DNA of 64,000 bases from Eutypa lata (lineage: Eukaryota > Ascomycota > Sordariomycetes > Xylariales > Diatrypaceae), in NCBI GenBank assembly GCA_022661535.1, contig JAKULF010000001.1:3968001-4032000 (forward strand). Reading direction: 5' to 3'. Shown piece by piece: positions 39,301 through 52,580 of the stretch. The notes under the pieces were generated by a model, which saw nothing but the letters and a program-made list of their open reading frames with translations, was not told the DNA's origin and did not search any database. The translations under genes were made by a program, and so were the position numbers. Each line of letters starts with the position of its first letter. Position 1 is the stretch's first letter.

Positions 39301-39944
39301 TCTTCCGAAGCTACTACACACACATAAGCGCAATTCATAGATTCCACAGAGGACGGAAATCATCCCTTTCTACGAAATGTGGCTTGGGTTTCGCCTTTAC
39401 TAACATTGGTCATTTAGAAAGTCCAGTACATACTTCAAGGGCAAATTTCAAGTACGCACTCTACAGAAATTCACCCAGGCAGCTCGTCTCAGATACTACG
39501 CATTACTTCCACCACCCTTCAACTCGGTAAGCATTTCATTACTACATCGAACTACTAAGTACTGAGTTACATTCTTTTACTTTGATTATTCCTCTCGCGT
39601 CGTTCTATCTGTTACCATTCGTTTTTCTAGGAAGCTTCTACTCCTCGAATATCACCTGTAATAGCCCCCCTACTTCCCTAGTTACGTCGTCATATTACCT
39701 TATCCACGCCTTCAGATTTGAGGCATACACTTAACCAATCTTCTGTTAAAATAACATCTACAACTACCATAACCTTTCTCAACTACTAAACCCAATTTCT
39801 TACTACGTTGCCTCGCCGTCTCTCCATCTAGCCTAAGGTTGCATTTAACTCTAGTGCGCTTCGCAAACCTCAAATTGTGTTATTGAAAGACAATAATCAG
39901 AATATAACTAATAGATTCAAGTGGGCAGTCTATACATCGCTAAG
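36350..39944 (+). promoter_or_regulatory. Long pyrimidine-rich leader/promoter of the Argonaute gene
   Basis: Over 3.5 kb the plus strand is strongly enriched in C and T, with many cctacctac and ccatctacc runs and no long frame. Good donor-like sites (gtaagt or close) occur at 36726, 36989, 38539 and 39527. Leader introns are therefore possible. The skew ends at the Argonaute start codon. Confidence 0.5.
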
Positions 39945-42900
39945 ATGTCCTCCCACGAAGGGGTTCAGTCCCCTCGCCATCAAACCGCTGGTCATGTTTC
40001 CAGCATGAATTTGGATGGTACCTCCGATTCCCCTCAAGGATCTAAGTCCGGTTCTCGTCGTGGTTCCGAAGCAGGAGGTTCTCCACGCAAAGCTTCGGGG
40101 TCTACCAAGCCTACCCCCTTCAAAGCTAGTGAGGGCCTTGATCCTGCCCGTGATTACAATAAGCCCGAGTTGACTCCGGCTGAAATCATTGGCAAGCGTG
40201 TTGACTTGCCAATCGATGCCTATCGCACAGTAAGTCATCTCAAATGCTGGTCCATTATCTTTTTTTTGTGTGGAATACATCAATATTTTCTATCTTACAA
40301 GATTACTTCAGCAATTACGTGCTCTCACCATTTGATATGATACTAACTAAAACCAACAGAGCAAGGATGGAGCACGATTTGCTGCTCGCCCCGGCTACAA
40401 TTCTACTGGCAAGCAAATCTTAATCCAGCTCAACATCTTCAATGTTCAGAGCATGCCCCGCGCCGACATCTATCAATACGATGTAAGCTTGATCACATGA
40501 TAAAACGAACCGCAGGTTTCTAACAGTACTAGGTCACTATCACTCCCACACCCCCACCTGATAAGAGACCTAGAGCCTTGTTTGTCAAGGTATGGAACTC
40601 TGCCCCGGTGAAGAGACTCCTGAATAGGGTTGGCGGAAAGTGGCTGTTCGACGGTAACAAGCTCGCCTGGTAAGTGATCCGGCTGTTCTAGCTGCTCTTT
40701 CCCTTGACCTACAGTAGTTTAACTTATATTGGTAAACAGGTCTTCAACGAAGTTGCCAAGGAACGAGGAGCGCGTCATCATCGACTTGGATGCCGAGGCC
40801 GGAAGAGAAAGTCGTAGTAACAACGAATTCTACTGCGTAATTAAGCTCACTAAGACGGTCCGCTTGGAGTACCTCACTGCTTACCTCAGCGGTAAAGCAT
40901 CTTGGGACCCAGCTGTTCTGGAGTGCATGAGTAAGTCAACTGCACTTTCGCGTCAAATTGGCTGCTAACATGTCGTTAGATTTCCTAGATCACGTTATGC
41001 GACAGAAACCATCCGACACCTTAGTCTCGATCAAGAGAAACTTCTATGCGCCTAAAGCGAATCGCGCCCCGTTAGATACCTTCCTCGAAGTTATCAAGGG
41101 CACATACTCGGCGTTTAGACTTAGTGATGTAAGTCAGCGATACCTTTCAAGTGAGAACCTTCTAACTTACTCATTTATTTTTAACTAGTCTATTCTCCAT
41201 TCCGGCACTGGTCTCAGCGTCAATGTTGACATTAGCAACACGACCTTTTGGCAATGTCATCGCTTATCTGAGATTGCCTTGCGTATGATACACTCTGCCA
41301 AGGATGAATGGAAGACCAGTAAGTCTCTCACCTCATGCAACGTCGCCCGGTTCTCTAAATAGCTAACAATCTATAGTGGATGTGAACCGACTCGCGACAA
41401 TATGCAAGCCGACGGCAATGACAAAAGATGGCAAAACTGAGTACATCATGTCAGATGCATTCAAGGTGCTTCGACGCTTGACGAAGCTTAAGTTCCAGGT
41501 GAACCACCGTGGAAAGCTGGGCCAACCCAAAATATACACAGTCAAAAGGTTGGTTTGGGATCCTGTAAAGTACGGAGCTGAGGGTGCCAATTCGAGAAAC
41601 GTCACCTTCGAGAAGAAAGATGGATCCACAACAACCATCTTTCAGCACTTTTTGGATCAGTACAACATCCGAGTGCAGTACGCGTATCTACCAGTGGTAG
41701 AGACTACGAAAGGTGGAACTTACCCCCTCGAGGTGTGCAACATCATCAGTCACCAACGTTACATGTACAAACTGGATCCCACCCAGGTAAGTTACAATGT
41801 TCTCTACTTCTCTCTGCCACCTTCGATGCTGACTTCAAGATAGACTGCCGCGATGATCAAGATTGCCGTTACTCGCCCAGACAAGAGAAAGGCGGATATC
41901 TACGCCGGTGTACAAGACCTTGGCTGGGACAAGGATGAGTATCTCGAAGCATTCGATATTCATATCAACCCCAACATGGCGGTTACCAAAGCTCGACTCC
42001 TTCCAAATCCGGAGATTACTTTCGCCAACAAGAAGGAAAACCCCGGTGTAACAGGCCGATGGGATCTCCGAGGGAAGAAATTCGTAGAGAGCAACACAAT
42101 GGCTCTTAGGTCATGGGGCATGGTGGCTGTTGGTGATGCTTGCGGTAAGCAGCAGCTCGAGGCCTTTTCGTCGTCGTTCTGCAGCATTTATCGTGGACAT
42201 GGTGGCAATATTCTGAAACCACCCACTTTACTCAATGCACCCTTCTCGATAGGTGACTATGGAAGAATCACCGAGTATGCGTATAAGAACATCGGCCACC
42301 AGAATAAGGAGTGGCCAACAATGATCTTCTTTATCGTCCCCAACAAGAATCAGCTTGTCTATGAGCGCATCAAGAAGAACATGGAGTGCAGGTGGTGCGT
42401 GGTGTCCCAGGTCCTCCAAGGGATGAATGTGAAGAAGAATCAAGCACAGTTTTGTAGCAATGTGGCTATGAAGGTGAACTCTAAGCTTGGTGGTGTGACC
42501 TCCAAGATCGCGAGTTCTATTCCCAACCAACTCCCATTTTGGAGCTGCCCTACCATGATGATTGGGCTTGACGTTAGTCATGGAGCTTTTGGTAGTAATC
42601 AACCATCGATGGCCGCCATGACTGTGTCTATGGATCGGCATGCGACTCGCTATGCTGCTTCTTGCGACACCAACCATTGGAACCAAGAGATTGTCAACAA
42701 CAACAAGATGGGTCAACTGTTTAACAACCTTCTTGAAATTTGGTGCAAAACCAACAAGGCCACACCACAACACATTTTTTACTTCAGAGACGGTGTGTCC
42801 GATGGACAATTCCAACAAGTAATCGACGAAGAAGTCAAGGGTATAAAGCATTGCTTCCAAGAGAAGGGCTACGCACAACCTAAGATCACGGTTATCATCG

Positions 42901-43421
42901 CTACCAAACGTCACCACATCCGTTTCTTCCCTAAGCCTGGCGATAAAGTGGCGGCCGATCGCAATTGTAACCCATTCCCGGGTACCTTGGTCGAGCACGA
43001 TGTAACGCACCCTTTTCACTTTGACTTTTATCTCTGCTCCCATGCCGCCATCCAGGGTACCGCCCGACCGGTTCACTACATCGTCATCTATGATGAAGCT
43101 CAAGTCAAGCCCGATCTCTTGCAGAAGATGATCTACCAACAGTGTTACCAGTATTGTCGCTCAACGACCCCTGTGTCCTTGCACCCTGCAGTATACTACT
43201 CGCATCTGGCCTCTCAGCGTGCCCGAGCTCATGAGGACATTGCTGCGAGCCAGAGGGAAATGGCTCATGTTGGGAAGGAGGGATTCCCTGTCGGAAAGCC
43301 GGCCTCAGAGGTTCGCTCAGGCCAACATGAGAACGAACCAGCCCCTCTTCTCGCAATGGACAGTGAACAGTGCCATCCACCAAACCGTGACCACATTGTC
43401 AAGACAATGTGGTATGTCTAA
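39945..43421 (+). CDS. Argonaute (QDE-2-like) with intact slicer residues
   Basis: Eight exons: 39945-40229, 40360-40482, 40533-40669, 40740-40930, 40980-41128, 41189-41318, 41377-41786 and 41844-43421, giving 1000 residues. Argonaute binds small RNAs and silences complementary transcripts. A Ser/Gly-rich N-terminus (1-65) precedes the N domain and linker. The PAZ region follows at about 330-450, then MID and PIWI (about 560-970). The catalytic tetrad can be read as D718 (IGLDVSHG), E757 (NQEIV), D791 (FRDGVSDGQ) and H929 (YYSHLASQRARAH). Its spacing is nearly that of human AGO2. The protein ends in the family TMWY(V). The combination of an intact tetrad and fungal insertions suggests the quelling-type QDE-2 branch rather than a sterile paralogue. 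A second Argonaute elsewhere in the genome is likely but not visible here. Confidence 0.95.
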
Positions 43422-46400
43422 TGCGCTTCTTTCTTGAATTGAAGTTTGAAGGGTAGAATTCCTCTCCCCGGAAAACACTTACTTCCACTGCTTCTCTCGG
43501 TTCCGGCTATCTGGTCAACGGTTATGAGAATGCTCCTTTGGCATTTCTCAATCACACGGCGGCTCTTGTATTATGCATTTAGGGTCTTTCAACATCACTC
43601 GAGCACTACTCTATCGTCTTCTTTCAAGGAGATCCGCTCATCTTTCAGCTGCTTTTTCTGGAGGCGGGGCTATTGGCAGGTTTCTCTGATTAGTTCTCTC
43701 TTGCACTCTAAAGCAACAACTAGAAAATTATAAGTTGTTGAAATACCCAAAGGATGCGTGATCATATTACATCCATGGTCTCAGTTTCTACAAGGTAAGA
43801 CCCAGCTTTCTCTCATCCAACGAGCACGGCATAAAATCCCCTTTCCCCCGTTTCGCTCGGTCGATTACGAAAATTCTAACGTAATATCTAGGCTAGCATC
43901 TCGTCAGGAGACCCCCAACATTTCGCCACAACTTTGCATCTTGTCTGAGGACTCGGAAGTGCCGTCACCATAACCATCTTCAACCTTCCTGATAAATTCT
44001 AGAGCGAGTTGAAGTTAAGTGATTCGGTGATCACTTCCTCACCAAGAACACGAGCAAAGGCAAGCTACCTCAACGGCTATTTTCCGAAAGGCCATGGAGA
44101 ATATGTAGCCAATTTCCTCGCAGAGACACCCATTACACCAAACAATTCTATGGTTCTGGAAACTCTGTAGCCTTCAGTCATCTGGTCACAATTTCACACA
44201 GTTGATCTTCCCTGTCGACCGAACGTGATCCAACTACGGGTCGGTTACTTCAATTTATGGTGGGAAGATTACTGTGGATTTGGCACTTACCTAGTACTTA
44301 GTAGTCGTCCACATGTGATGAGGAATGGAAACAGGCCATCATGGATTTCAAGATCATCTGGAAACATCGCATTGTCATCCCCAAACAGGGTTCACCTCAC
44401 TCGCAGCCGACGGATGAATGTTTCTCGCCCGCTTCAGCCGGGTCTATACGAGAATCGAATGATTGAGTTGGTGGATGAAAGACAATGAAATTATTATCCG
44501 ATGGTTCCCGATTTCCAGAAGAATTCAAGATTGGGTTCTTGAGAGTCTAAATCCGGGAATTTGTCGTCCAAGACGCGCTTTCACCTCAGCCCTAGCCCAT
44601 TTCCATCTCTACCCTATTTATCAACCCTGTTCGCCAGTCTAGCTCCCGAGGTTTCACTGTCAACTTGGTTCAAGTATTACCTAGGCGACGCTCAAGGATG
44701 GTACGCTATCGCATTCATGGGGTACTGACGACAGCTACAGCATATGATGAATATTATTCACAGCCAACGGAACCTCATAGGAACTTTGAGGAGGCCATGG
44801 GGGAGCCCATATCACCATGGCGCTACTATTCGTCGACAGTGCATGTTCGGTATGAGGCGAGCTTTGCGAGGATTCCCAGTCAACTACTGAAATATAGTCC
44901 TCATGGATGGCTCGGATGGAACACCGAACTCAATAGCCCCAAAGCTGCTACAGGCTGCTATTACAGTCTAGTGTTCTCGGAAAACTGGTCGATGCGGTAC
45001 ATTTTTGCAATTCGTGCCTCCCAGGCTTAGACTATTGCACTTTCATTTCTCTTTCCTTCACTTTTCAGTTGCGATTCATTTCTTCTACGACCACTGGCAT
45101 CTCTCATTATAGAAAGCAATTCGCAAATAGGGAGTACTTCAAGTATTCGATGATGCTTTGGACCAAAGCAGGATCTCGGAGGAAGTCTTCATAAGCCGGT
45201 TTAGATCCCATAAATACATGCTCGCGGAGGAACTTATTGATGCCGCTAAACTAGAATCATATTCTAGGGAAGCTTTCCAAGGGAACCTTCGGGACATATC
45301 GGGCACAATCTATGCCAGAATGCTTTATACATAGAGCAGATAGTCATCATGATCAATAAATGAGCTAACAAAACCTTTCCATAAACTTCAGTGACTAGTT
45401 GCGAAGTGTCCTTGTAACTTGAATAGAATAGTAGTTAGATTCCACACCATGTCCCTTGGAGTAAAATATTTCGTGGGTATTTCGCAAAGATCCAGCAACA
45501 GAACAAATCCTATCCTATCTAATAACTAGGGAAATAGGGTAGTTATGTGCTAAGCTACAGCAAATAAAAGACATTAGATCTCATTAAAGTAATTGTAGTC
45601 ACAGCTACCAACTGGACGCCCATGCCAGCGGACATCAAATGAATGAAGGGTTTCTCGTACAGCCTAGAGTTATTCTTGGATGCCTGTTATCCCAGATGTT
45701 ATACAGCGATAGTAATAATGTCGTCCTGCCATCAGCTCCGGGTGCGCGGAGTAATCAAGCCAAGATTCGGTAACTATATCTAAGTAATTGATTGAAATGC
45801 CTAAGTATCACGACCTAGTTAGCCTCGCAAATTTGTATTAAAGTCGTCTTTCCTTACCTTTTAGAAACCTCCGTACTATCAACTTCCACCTACATACCAC
45901 CCCCTAATCTCTTCATTTTGAGTACAGTTAGAAACGCACCAGGTGCTAAGGCGGAACGGACAGATATTCTGTGATTTAACGATGCCTGTGTCCTCAGCCT
46001 TTCGTGGTAGTCGAAGGCTTTAGGCAATGTTGATCCAATGCGAGATTATGTGAGACAGGAGTGATGAAGTGAAGTCTAGATTTCAGCTGGCGCATTATGA
46101 TAATTCGTCACTAGGTCAGTCATATCGTACATACTTGCAGAGTACGACACAACTTCTCGACTTTCTAGTTATCTACGTTGGGTACGGAGTTGTGGAAATG
46201 GCCGAAGGTGACATGTTAGATAATGGAACAGGCTGATGCAAACCGGGGGGGTTTTTTTTAGCTTACACTATGTTCTAATCTTCAACATTATAAGACTCCA
46301 GGTGATATACATGTATAGACAGATATGGGCAGCTCGTACTTATGTGAAACGTACCCATACTATTTCCACATTTATTAAAGAGGCTACATTTCGTTTTCTA

Positions 46401-47255
46401 CAGAAAAACTAGTCCAGCAAGCGTGCGAGCTAGTACCTCCCGCGAGGTTCCTTTAACTAACATTGAGGTTAGGATCAGCTATTCAGTCCAATACCAGTGT
46501 CAGCGCCAATGAACAGCAGGGACTAGGTGAAAGAATATTGTTGTTACACACAGAAGGGAAGGAAAAAGTCGAGCTAGGTGGCGTGTAGCCCCGCTATATA
46601 CAGAGGTCTGGTTTCGGTTTGTGCTCGTTACTTATATAGTTCTGTGGCACCTAGAGCTAGTTAGATCACTTTGCTTTTATTTACTATTTTTCACGTAGAA
46701 GGACGTGATAGTTCTAGAAACGGGAGGTACTCTCGCCACCACTAGAAGATCTAGAGCCCAAAGCTGACTACGATACGTTTTACGTTAGAGATCATCAGAG
46801 TAGGTATCGCTTTCCAGGCTTGGCTAATATATTACAGACGTGCCGGCTTGACCCATTGGATGGTATCTCGGTACATCTGCTGAACTACGGTACGGCCTTC
46901 TATGTATTGGTTTCAAGCCGTTTCTGCCATTTGACTGTTGTGATGATCTATACATCGATAATGGCCTCGCTAGCGGCTGGTGTTGACCATCGTTCTGTAA
47001 TATCTCTCGCTAAAAAGAAGAGGCGCCAAAGTCGTTGCCAAAATAATCGACTCATCCTCCTTCCCATCTGGTCCGTATGTTAGCGAAGATGTGATCTGCA
47101 TGCTACTTATTTGGGCGTATATTATAGTTGCCATAATCAGACATGTCAACGTTTCGTTGTGGAATAAGCGTTCACTACTGTTGAATAAGCAGGGATTATT
47201 CAAATTTATGTCTGTTTGTGCATCGTTTATTTCAGCAGCAATTTTGACCCGGTAC
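43422..47255. other. Intergenic region downstream of Argonaute
   Basis: It holds the Argonaute 3' flank, followed by AT-biased DNA. Open frames at 44225-44488 and 44665-45030 on the plus strand have no recognisable domain, and I do not call them genes. From 45.0 to 46.8 kb I see nothing. Confidence 0.45.
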
Positions 47256-47268
47256 CTGCCTGTCTGCC

Positions 47269-47307
<39 letters not shown>

Positions 47308-47352
47308 ACATCCATCCATCCGTCCGTCCATCTGCCACCGCCACCGCCACCA
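47256..47352. repeat. CTGT/CATC/CCACCG microsatellite block
   Basis: A CTGT/CTGC tetranucleotide tract (47256-47302) runs into catccatccgtccgtcc and then gccaccgccaccgccacc. The block lies just downstream of the zinc-finger gene stop codon. Confidence 0.9.
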
Positions 47353-47366
47353 CCCAACGAATCAAA

Positions 47367-48384
47367 TCAGATGCGTCGACGAGAAGCCGCCGCCGCCTTC
47401 GCCTTCGCCACCTTCGCCGCTTCGCGGACTGCCCTGGCAGAATAGCGCAGCTCCCACTCCTTGCGGTGCGCCTTCTTCAGGTGCTCGTACCACGCCGACC
47501 GGTGCTTCTTGTTGGCCGGGCAGCACGGGCAATCGATGCCCCCGACCACCAGCTGCTTGTCCTTCTGGTACTTGGACTTCGGGTTGTGCATCTTGTGCTT
47601 GTGCGCCTCGATATCGTTGGATCCCACGAAGGTGCTGTCGCATTCCGAACACCGGAGAGGCCTGGCCGGGTCGAAGGCCGGGGCGAGGCTGAAGTCGAAG
47701 CCGAAGTCGTTGAGGTTGAGGTTGCGGTTGAAGTCGTCGAGGCCGAGGTTGAGGTCGAGGTCGGTTACGGGAGCGGGAGCGGGAGCGGGGTCGGTTACGG
47801 GAACGGGAACGGGAGCGGGGTCGGTTACGGGAACGGGAACGGGAGCGAGGTACTGACGGGGAGTGTTCTGAAACGCAGTGGGCTGCATTTGGGGGCAGTA
47901 ACCCGGGGAATACTCAACGCTAGTGTGCTGTGGAAAAGGCTGCCGATCCTGGGTGAAGGCTGCCATCTCACTGTGGTAACCCGCAATACTGCGGCCATGT
48001 GTGGTCTGACCAGGATGGTATGAAGTGCTGTGATACTTATTATTAGTATGTAATCTGCAGAAGTCAGTGTGGTTGGTTGATGGCATACCTGAAAACTCCT
48101 TGGGGTGTCTGGAGTGAATTACCCACGGGGCCATTGTACCCCTGTAAGGTTTGGTTGCATAGTCCGATATTGCCCGATGCATCGGAAGCGTGGGAGGCGT
48201 GGGAGGCGGGAGCCGCCGCGAAAGTGGGGCCGTGTCCTAACGTCATTCCGGCCGAAAAATCGGAGGTCATCGGGGCGATGGGGTTAAATCCCGACGTCAC
48301 ACCACCAACAGAACCGGAACCAGCAAAGAATTCAGGACTGAAATTGGCGTCAACCCATCCGATTCCTTCCATTAAATGGTCCAT
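47367..48384 (-). CDS. C2H2 zinc-finger protein with two fingers
   Basis: Two exons, in coding order: 48384-48089 and 48027-47367, giving 318 residues. The first 220 residues are low-complexity (Ser, Gly, Pro, Gln, Tyr), as in fungal transcription-factor activation regions. Two finger motifs can be read: C225-x2-C228-x12-H241-x4-H246 and C265-x2-C268-x12-H281-x4-H286. A basic, alanine-rich helix follows (to SRRRI), a likely nuclear signal. Between activation region and fingers is a tandem ten-residue repeat of the type VPVPVTDPAP, encoded by three 30-bp units, then an Asn/Leu/Asp-rich stretch. The role as a DNA-binding regulator is inferred. A 310-codon plus-strand frame over the same DNA is a shadow. 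Confidence 0.82.
47761..47850. repeat. Coding minisatellite, three 30-bp units
   Basis: Three direct 30-bp copies, each starting tcggttacgg, lie end to end at 47761, 47791 and 47821. They differ at only a few positions. As the period is a multiple of three, copy-number change adds or removes ten residues without shifting the frame of the zinc-finger protein. Confidence 0.95.
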
Positions 48385-51300
48385 TTTCTGCAGCTAGAAA
48401 TTATGAGCTTGTTGTACTATTCATAAAGGGTATTGCTCGTGCAGATAGAGAAAGAAATTCCGTTGCATACCTGTTGTTGTCTCCTAGACGTAGAGTAGGT
48501 GACAGATAGTGGTTCGGTGAAGAAAATGGTCCAAAGTGGGATATGGATGTGAAGAAGTCTCTGTGAAGGTGTTGGTCTTGTCAGAAATATTAAACACTGC
48601 AAAAGGTTCTGGTCAAATAAGTATTTTAAAGCGTGCTGCGTGTGACCGGGTTTGTTAGGGCTTGTGACTCACTACACCCACGTATGGTAGTTTCTGGAAA
48701 GAAAGGAAATTTTAAGACGAGGCGGGTACTACTTAAATTAAGTCTATTGTAGTCGTCGACAACGACTTCATAGTGGTTGTCGCCGATGAGACTAACAGGG
48801 CTGGCTACCTATGCTTTAAGGTAACTCCGTAGCAGCATTGGTTACTATGAAGTTCTCGACGATGTATCAAAACTCAATTTCAAGCATATTACAATTACCT
48901 ACAATACATTTTAGCACGAAGGTGAAGTGTCTAGCCACATCAAATCTTCTAAAAGTTGTGACGGAGCAGGCGTTAAATGGTAGTATCATCCACCTGAATA
49001 GTCACAATAATATGTAGCCATCATACGCCGAAGATGGGTGCTGGATTCCAGGTCAACAGTTTAAATCTTAAGCGGAACATGGGTGTCCAATGTCTATGTC
49101 TGGACTTGATATCCTAAATCGTTATAACAAAACAGCTTTGAATTATCAGGGAGCCTATAAACAATAGGGGAAGACATGTTATGATGTACGTAGCAAGACA
49201 AGATGCGTTCAGGTCCATTGGTCTATTCATTTCATCCTTGTAACCACATTCTCAACACATTGATTTCAGACACCGGGCTTTGGATTTTGCACAGGTGAAC
49301 TCTGAAATTAGACTGCACATAATACAACACCAAATTACAATACATCCATTGTTATTATGTCACTGACATGTATTGTCACAAGGACCATTTAGAGAACCTT
49401 TGTCCCAGAAACCTCAGATAGCAAAATGTTGGTGCAAATTATACCTTGTTGATACTAACTATGTATGGTACAGTCTCTAGGCATCCTAGCTGGACAGATT
49501 AAGTAGCTGTGTGCACTTTACTTGCCATATTAATATGCGCACTGCATTAAATAATATTGTGGGAAGCCATTTGTTACGGTATCATAATGCAAGTTGTTTC
49601 CATGTGCCACATTGAAGTTACATGGAGCTGGGGAAACAATAGCCACAGCCATAGAGAATTTGTAGGTCAGTACGGAATACAGATACAGAAAGGCGCTTGA
49701 ACGTAAAATCATAAATACTAGGTAGATAGGCAAGTACTCCAAGCTTAATGAATTCTAGTATTGATGTTTTATTAACGCCTACCTCGAATGACGTCCTGGC
49801 ATAAAGTCCCGCAGACTACAAAAATTGACATTTCCAAGCCCTCTAACATGATGTCTTGTGATATTATCGATATTCTACAGTACTAATACAGATTAACACG
49901 TACACCTTCAAATTTAATGAAACTATGGGTGAATAATTAGGTCAAGTATCTCTGCGGTACGATAGAAGACGAGCGACACCTCCAATCCCATATGACTCAT
50001 GAGTGTTAGAGCTTCTATTTATGTACTCTTCTGGTTACTGAAACCATACATTGCATTCTTACATAACATCATACTCCTACCTAAGAATAGACGCAGACGA
50101 TGGAGGTAGGAATCAAACGGCATTAATTCAATGTCTTTATTGAGAAGCAACCGGTGGTGGTTGTTCGCCTAAACCAGTCTAGTTTCTGTCACCATAGGCA
50201 ATCCTCCCTGGGCTGCGTAGTAACATTGCTTGGACAGGTGATAGGATATCGGCCGGTTCTAGCGGATTCTTAGCAAATCATGCCGCAAGGTGCCCCCACT
50301 GGTTTATGCTACTACCTACGTACAACTATCTAGCCTGCGACTTCGTGCAGACGCGCTCTTCTCGGGTAGATATAGAGATGTGTGGTTGTCACAGCCAAGT
50401 GGCTCACAGCCGCGCGCCTCTAATTGCTATTTAGGGTTCTATAATAGTATGATCTAGTAAAAGAAAAGCCAGTGTGTGCCAAGAAAGCTCGATAGGTTTG
50501 CTTTAGGTTCTAACTGTGAAACATGCCGAGCACTAAAGCAAGCAAGCCTGCGGTTTGTTTTGTCGAGTCATACAACTTAGACACAGCAAGTATTTGTTTG
50601 ATTGCTAAATACTGGGTAGACACCATAAGTCTCGTACATGTGTAACACGTTGTCAACTTTTACTGGCCGAATCCAGTATCCGCCCGTCTGTCACTTGCTG
50701 TCTAAGCCTGCTGTGGAACATCTGGTCGGAGCTAGATATAGTATCTGTAAACCTACTCTTTATATTATCTTAACTTTGGTTCCTTTAAGTAAGCATACAC
50801 TGACAGTAAAATGCTGACAAAAGCCACCTGCTAAGTACGCATAACAATACAATTCCAAGGTTGCTGCATGAATCGGATGATTCAGACTCAATAGGGTTTA
50901 GGCTCTCTTGCCGGAACTCTCAGCCTCTCCAGGTATTCTAACGCTGGCTATTTTTAGTAACGCTAAGTGGGTAGAGCCACAGCTACGGGAAACTTCCAGT
51001 AGGATTGAACTTCCATTCATTTCATGATAATAAACTAGTTTACCAGGTAACAGGCAAAGGTTACAAGGTTACGTCGGAGAGACTTCCGGGGTTCCATCCA
51101 TTGCGGACCCAGAGTTTCATACAGCAATTGTTTGCGAAACAGCCTTAACTTTATCATTCGAAAAACCTAGGTAGGTAATCTTGGTAATTAACAGAAAGGG
51201 TAGAGCTGTTCAGGTTCTTATTACCCACATAACATGCAGGTTTTATATGTACATAGTTGTAGGTATATACATAGTATTTTCTGCATTTCTGTTGGTGTAG

Positions 51301-52580
51301 GTAGGTGCAATGACTGATGTGGGCTATGATCCCCACCCGCTTGGACTCAAGCCAACGAAGCTGCGAAGCTAAACCTCCCAACATTCTTAAAACCACCTAC
51401 TCGGGCCAAAGTGCCGTCGTACGACATTGCGCAGTTAATCATCTCTAGAAAGATAACTCGTCCGTCACATATTCGAGAACTCGGCTGTGTTGAGAGGCAA
51501 ATGATGTTATATCGACATGTCTGTTACAGGCAGACAGCGCCGCAAACATGCGACGGATTGCCAAATCCTTCATGCGTTGTTTCTTTAACTAGCGGTGGAG
51601 GTTTATCCCTTCTATGACCTGTAGTTAATAACCATTCTATTTCTAGGGTCTTTTTGTATCATTTCCCTTTGGCATGGTTAATCGGATAAGGACACCAGGG
51701 GCCCTGCTGCTGTGCCATAACAAGAACATGCCAAAGCAGAAAACGACGGGCCGAGAATGAACGGTGTGCATATGGGCAGATATGTGACTCGCGTCAAGAG
51801 ATGCTCCGATGATCCCGCTTTCATCTCTTAGCGATGGGGAAAGCCTGTCTAGATGATAGTCCTGCACTAAGACTCAGCCTCAAGCCTAGCTCAGACCGAC
51901 CTTACCGCTTACAGCCAGGCGCGTCTAATAATTCAAGCCCGGTTCACGATCTGGTTGTCCAGTGGATAACTTTGTAGCAACAAGGCCAATGAACGCTGCA
52001 CGTTTGGGGCTCAGCTTGCAATATCCACCTATCGGCGTCCGGGAGACAGGCAACAACTCAACTAGAGCGCTAACGTCTCAAGGCTAGGCTGACAACCTGT
52101 CCAGCACCCACCTCTTTTCCCGACTTTCGCAGTTGTCCGCCGGGGCTGTCTGGGGCTTGGGCTTGACGGTGTGAGCCTGAGCTGAAGCCAGCCGCAAGCG
52201 CATCTGTTTGGTCTATGCAGCCAGGCAACATAGCGTTAGCAACAGCAGTGAGGCAAGTCCCGCCTCTCTTTTCCTTCTGTTTGCTAAGCTTGTTTCGTCA
52301 TCTGCAACTGGACTGACGAGTGGGTATAGTCTGCTAGGGTCTTCCCGTTCCTTATAAGATGAGAGGCGGCCGCTCGCACCTGCGACCCTGCGTTGCCGTG
52401 CTACCTGGTAATACCAATCACTAACCAGAGTCGCGTCTGTGACCTATTGCTACGAGCATGCAAGGAGCACTACTATAATCAAAAGCCTGGATTCGACGGA
52501 GTTACAGGATCGCAAAAGCGACAACTTTCAACTCAACACGAACGAAAAAAGAGTGGTCACATAAGAGCGAACTCTTAATC
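48385..52580. other. Gene-poor 4.2-kb intergenic region
   Basis: It holds the zinc-finger gene promoter and the promoter of the membrane-protein gene at the right. Open frames are short (none above 80 codons) and lack domains. I see no RNA gene or repeat of note. Confidence 0.5.

Noticed and set aside
42228..43139. 303-codon open frame on the minus strand
   Set aside because: It lies exactly antisense to the PIWI-encoding exon of Argonaute and has no domain of its own; it is a shadow of codon bias.
44665..45030. 121-codon plus-strand frame downstream of Argonaute
   Set aside because: There is no recognisable domain, no coding-like codon use and no leader or splice context; it is probably a chance frame or untranslated region.
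47091..48023. 310-codon open frame on the plus strand
   Set aside because: It is antisense to the zinc-finger gene and reads through microsatellites into low-complexity repeats (VCLSVCLS, EVEVEVEV).
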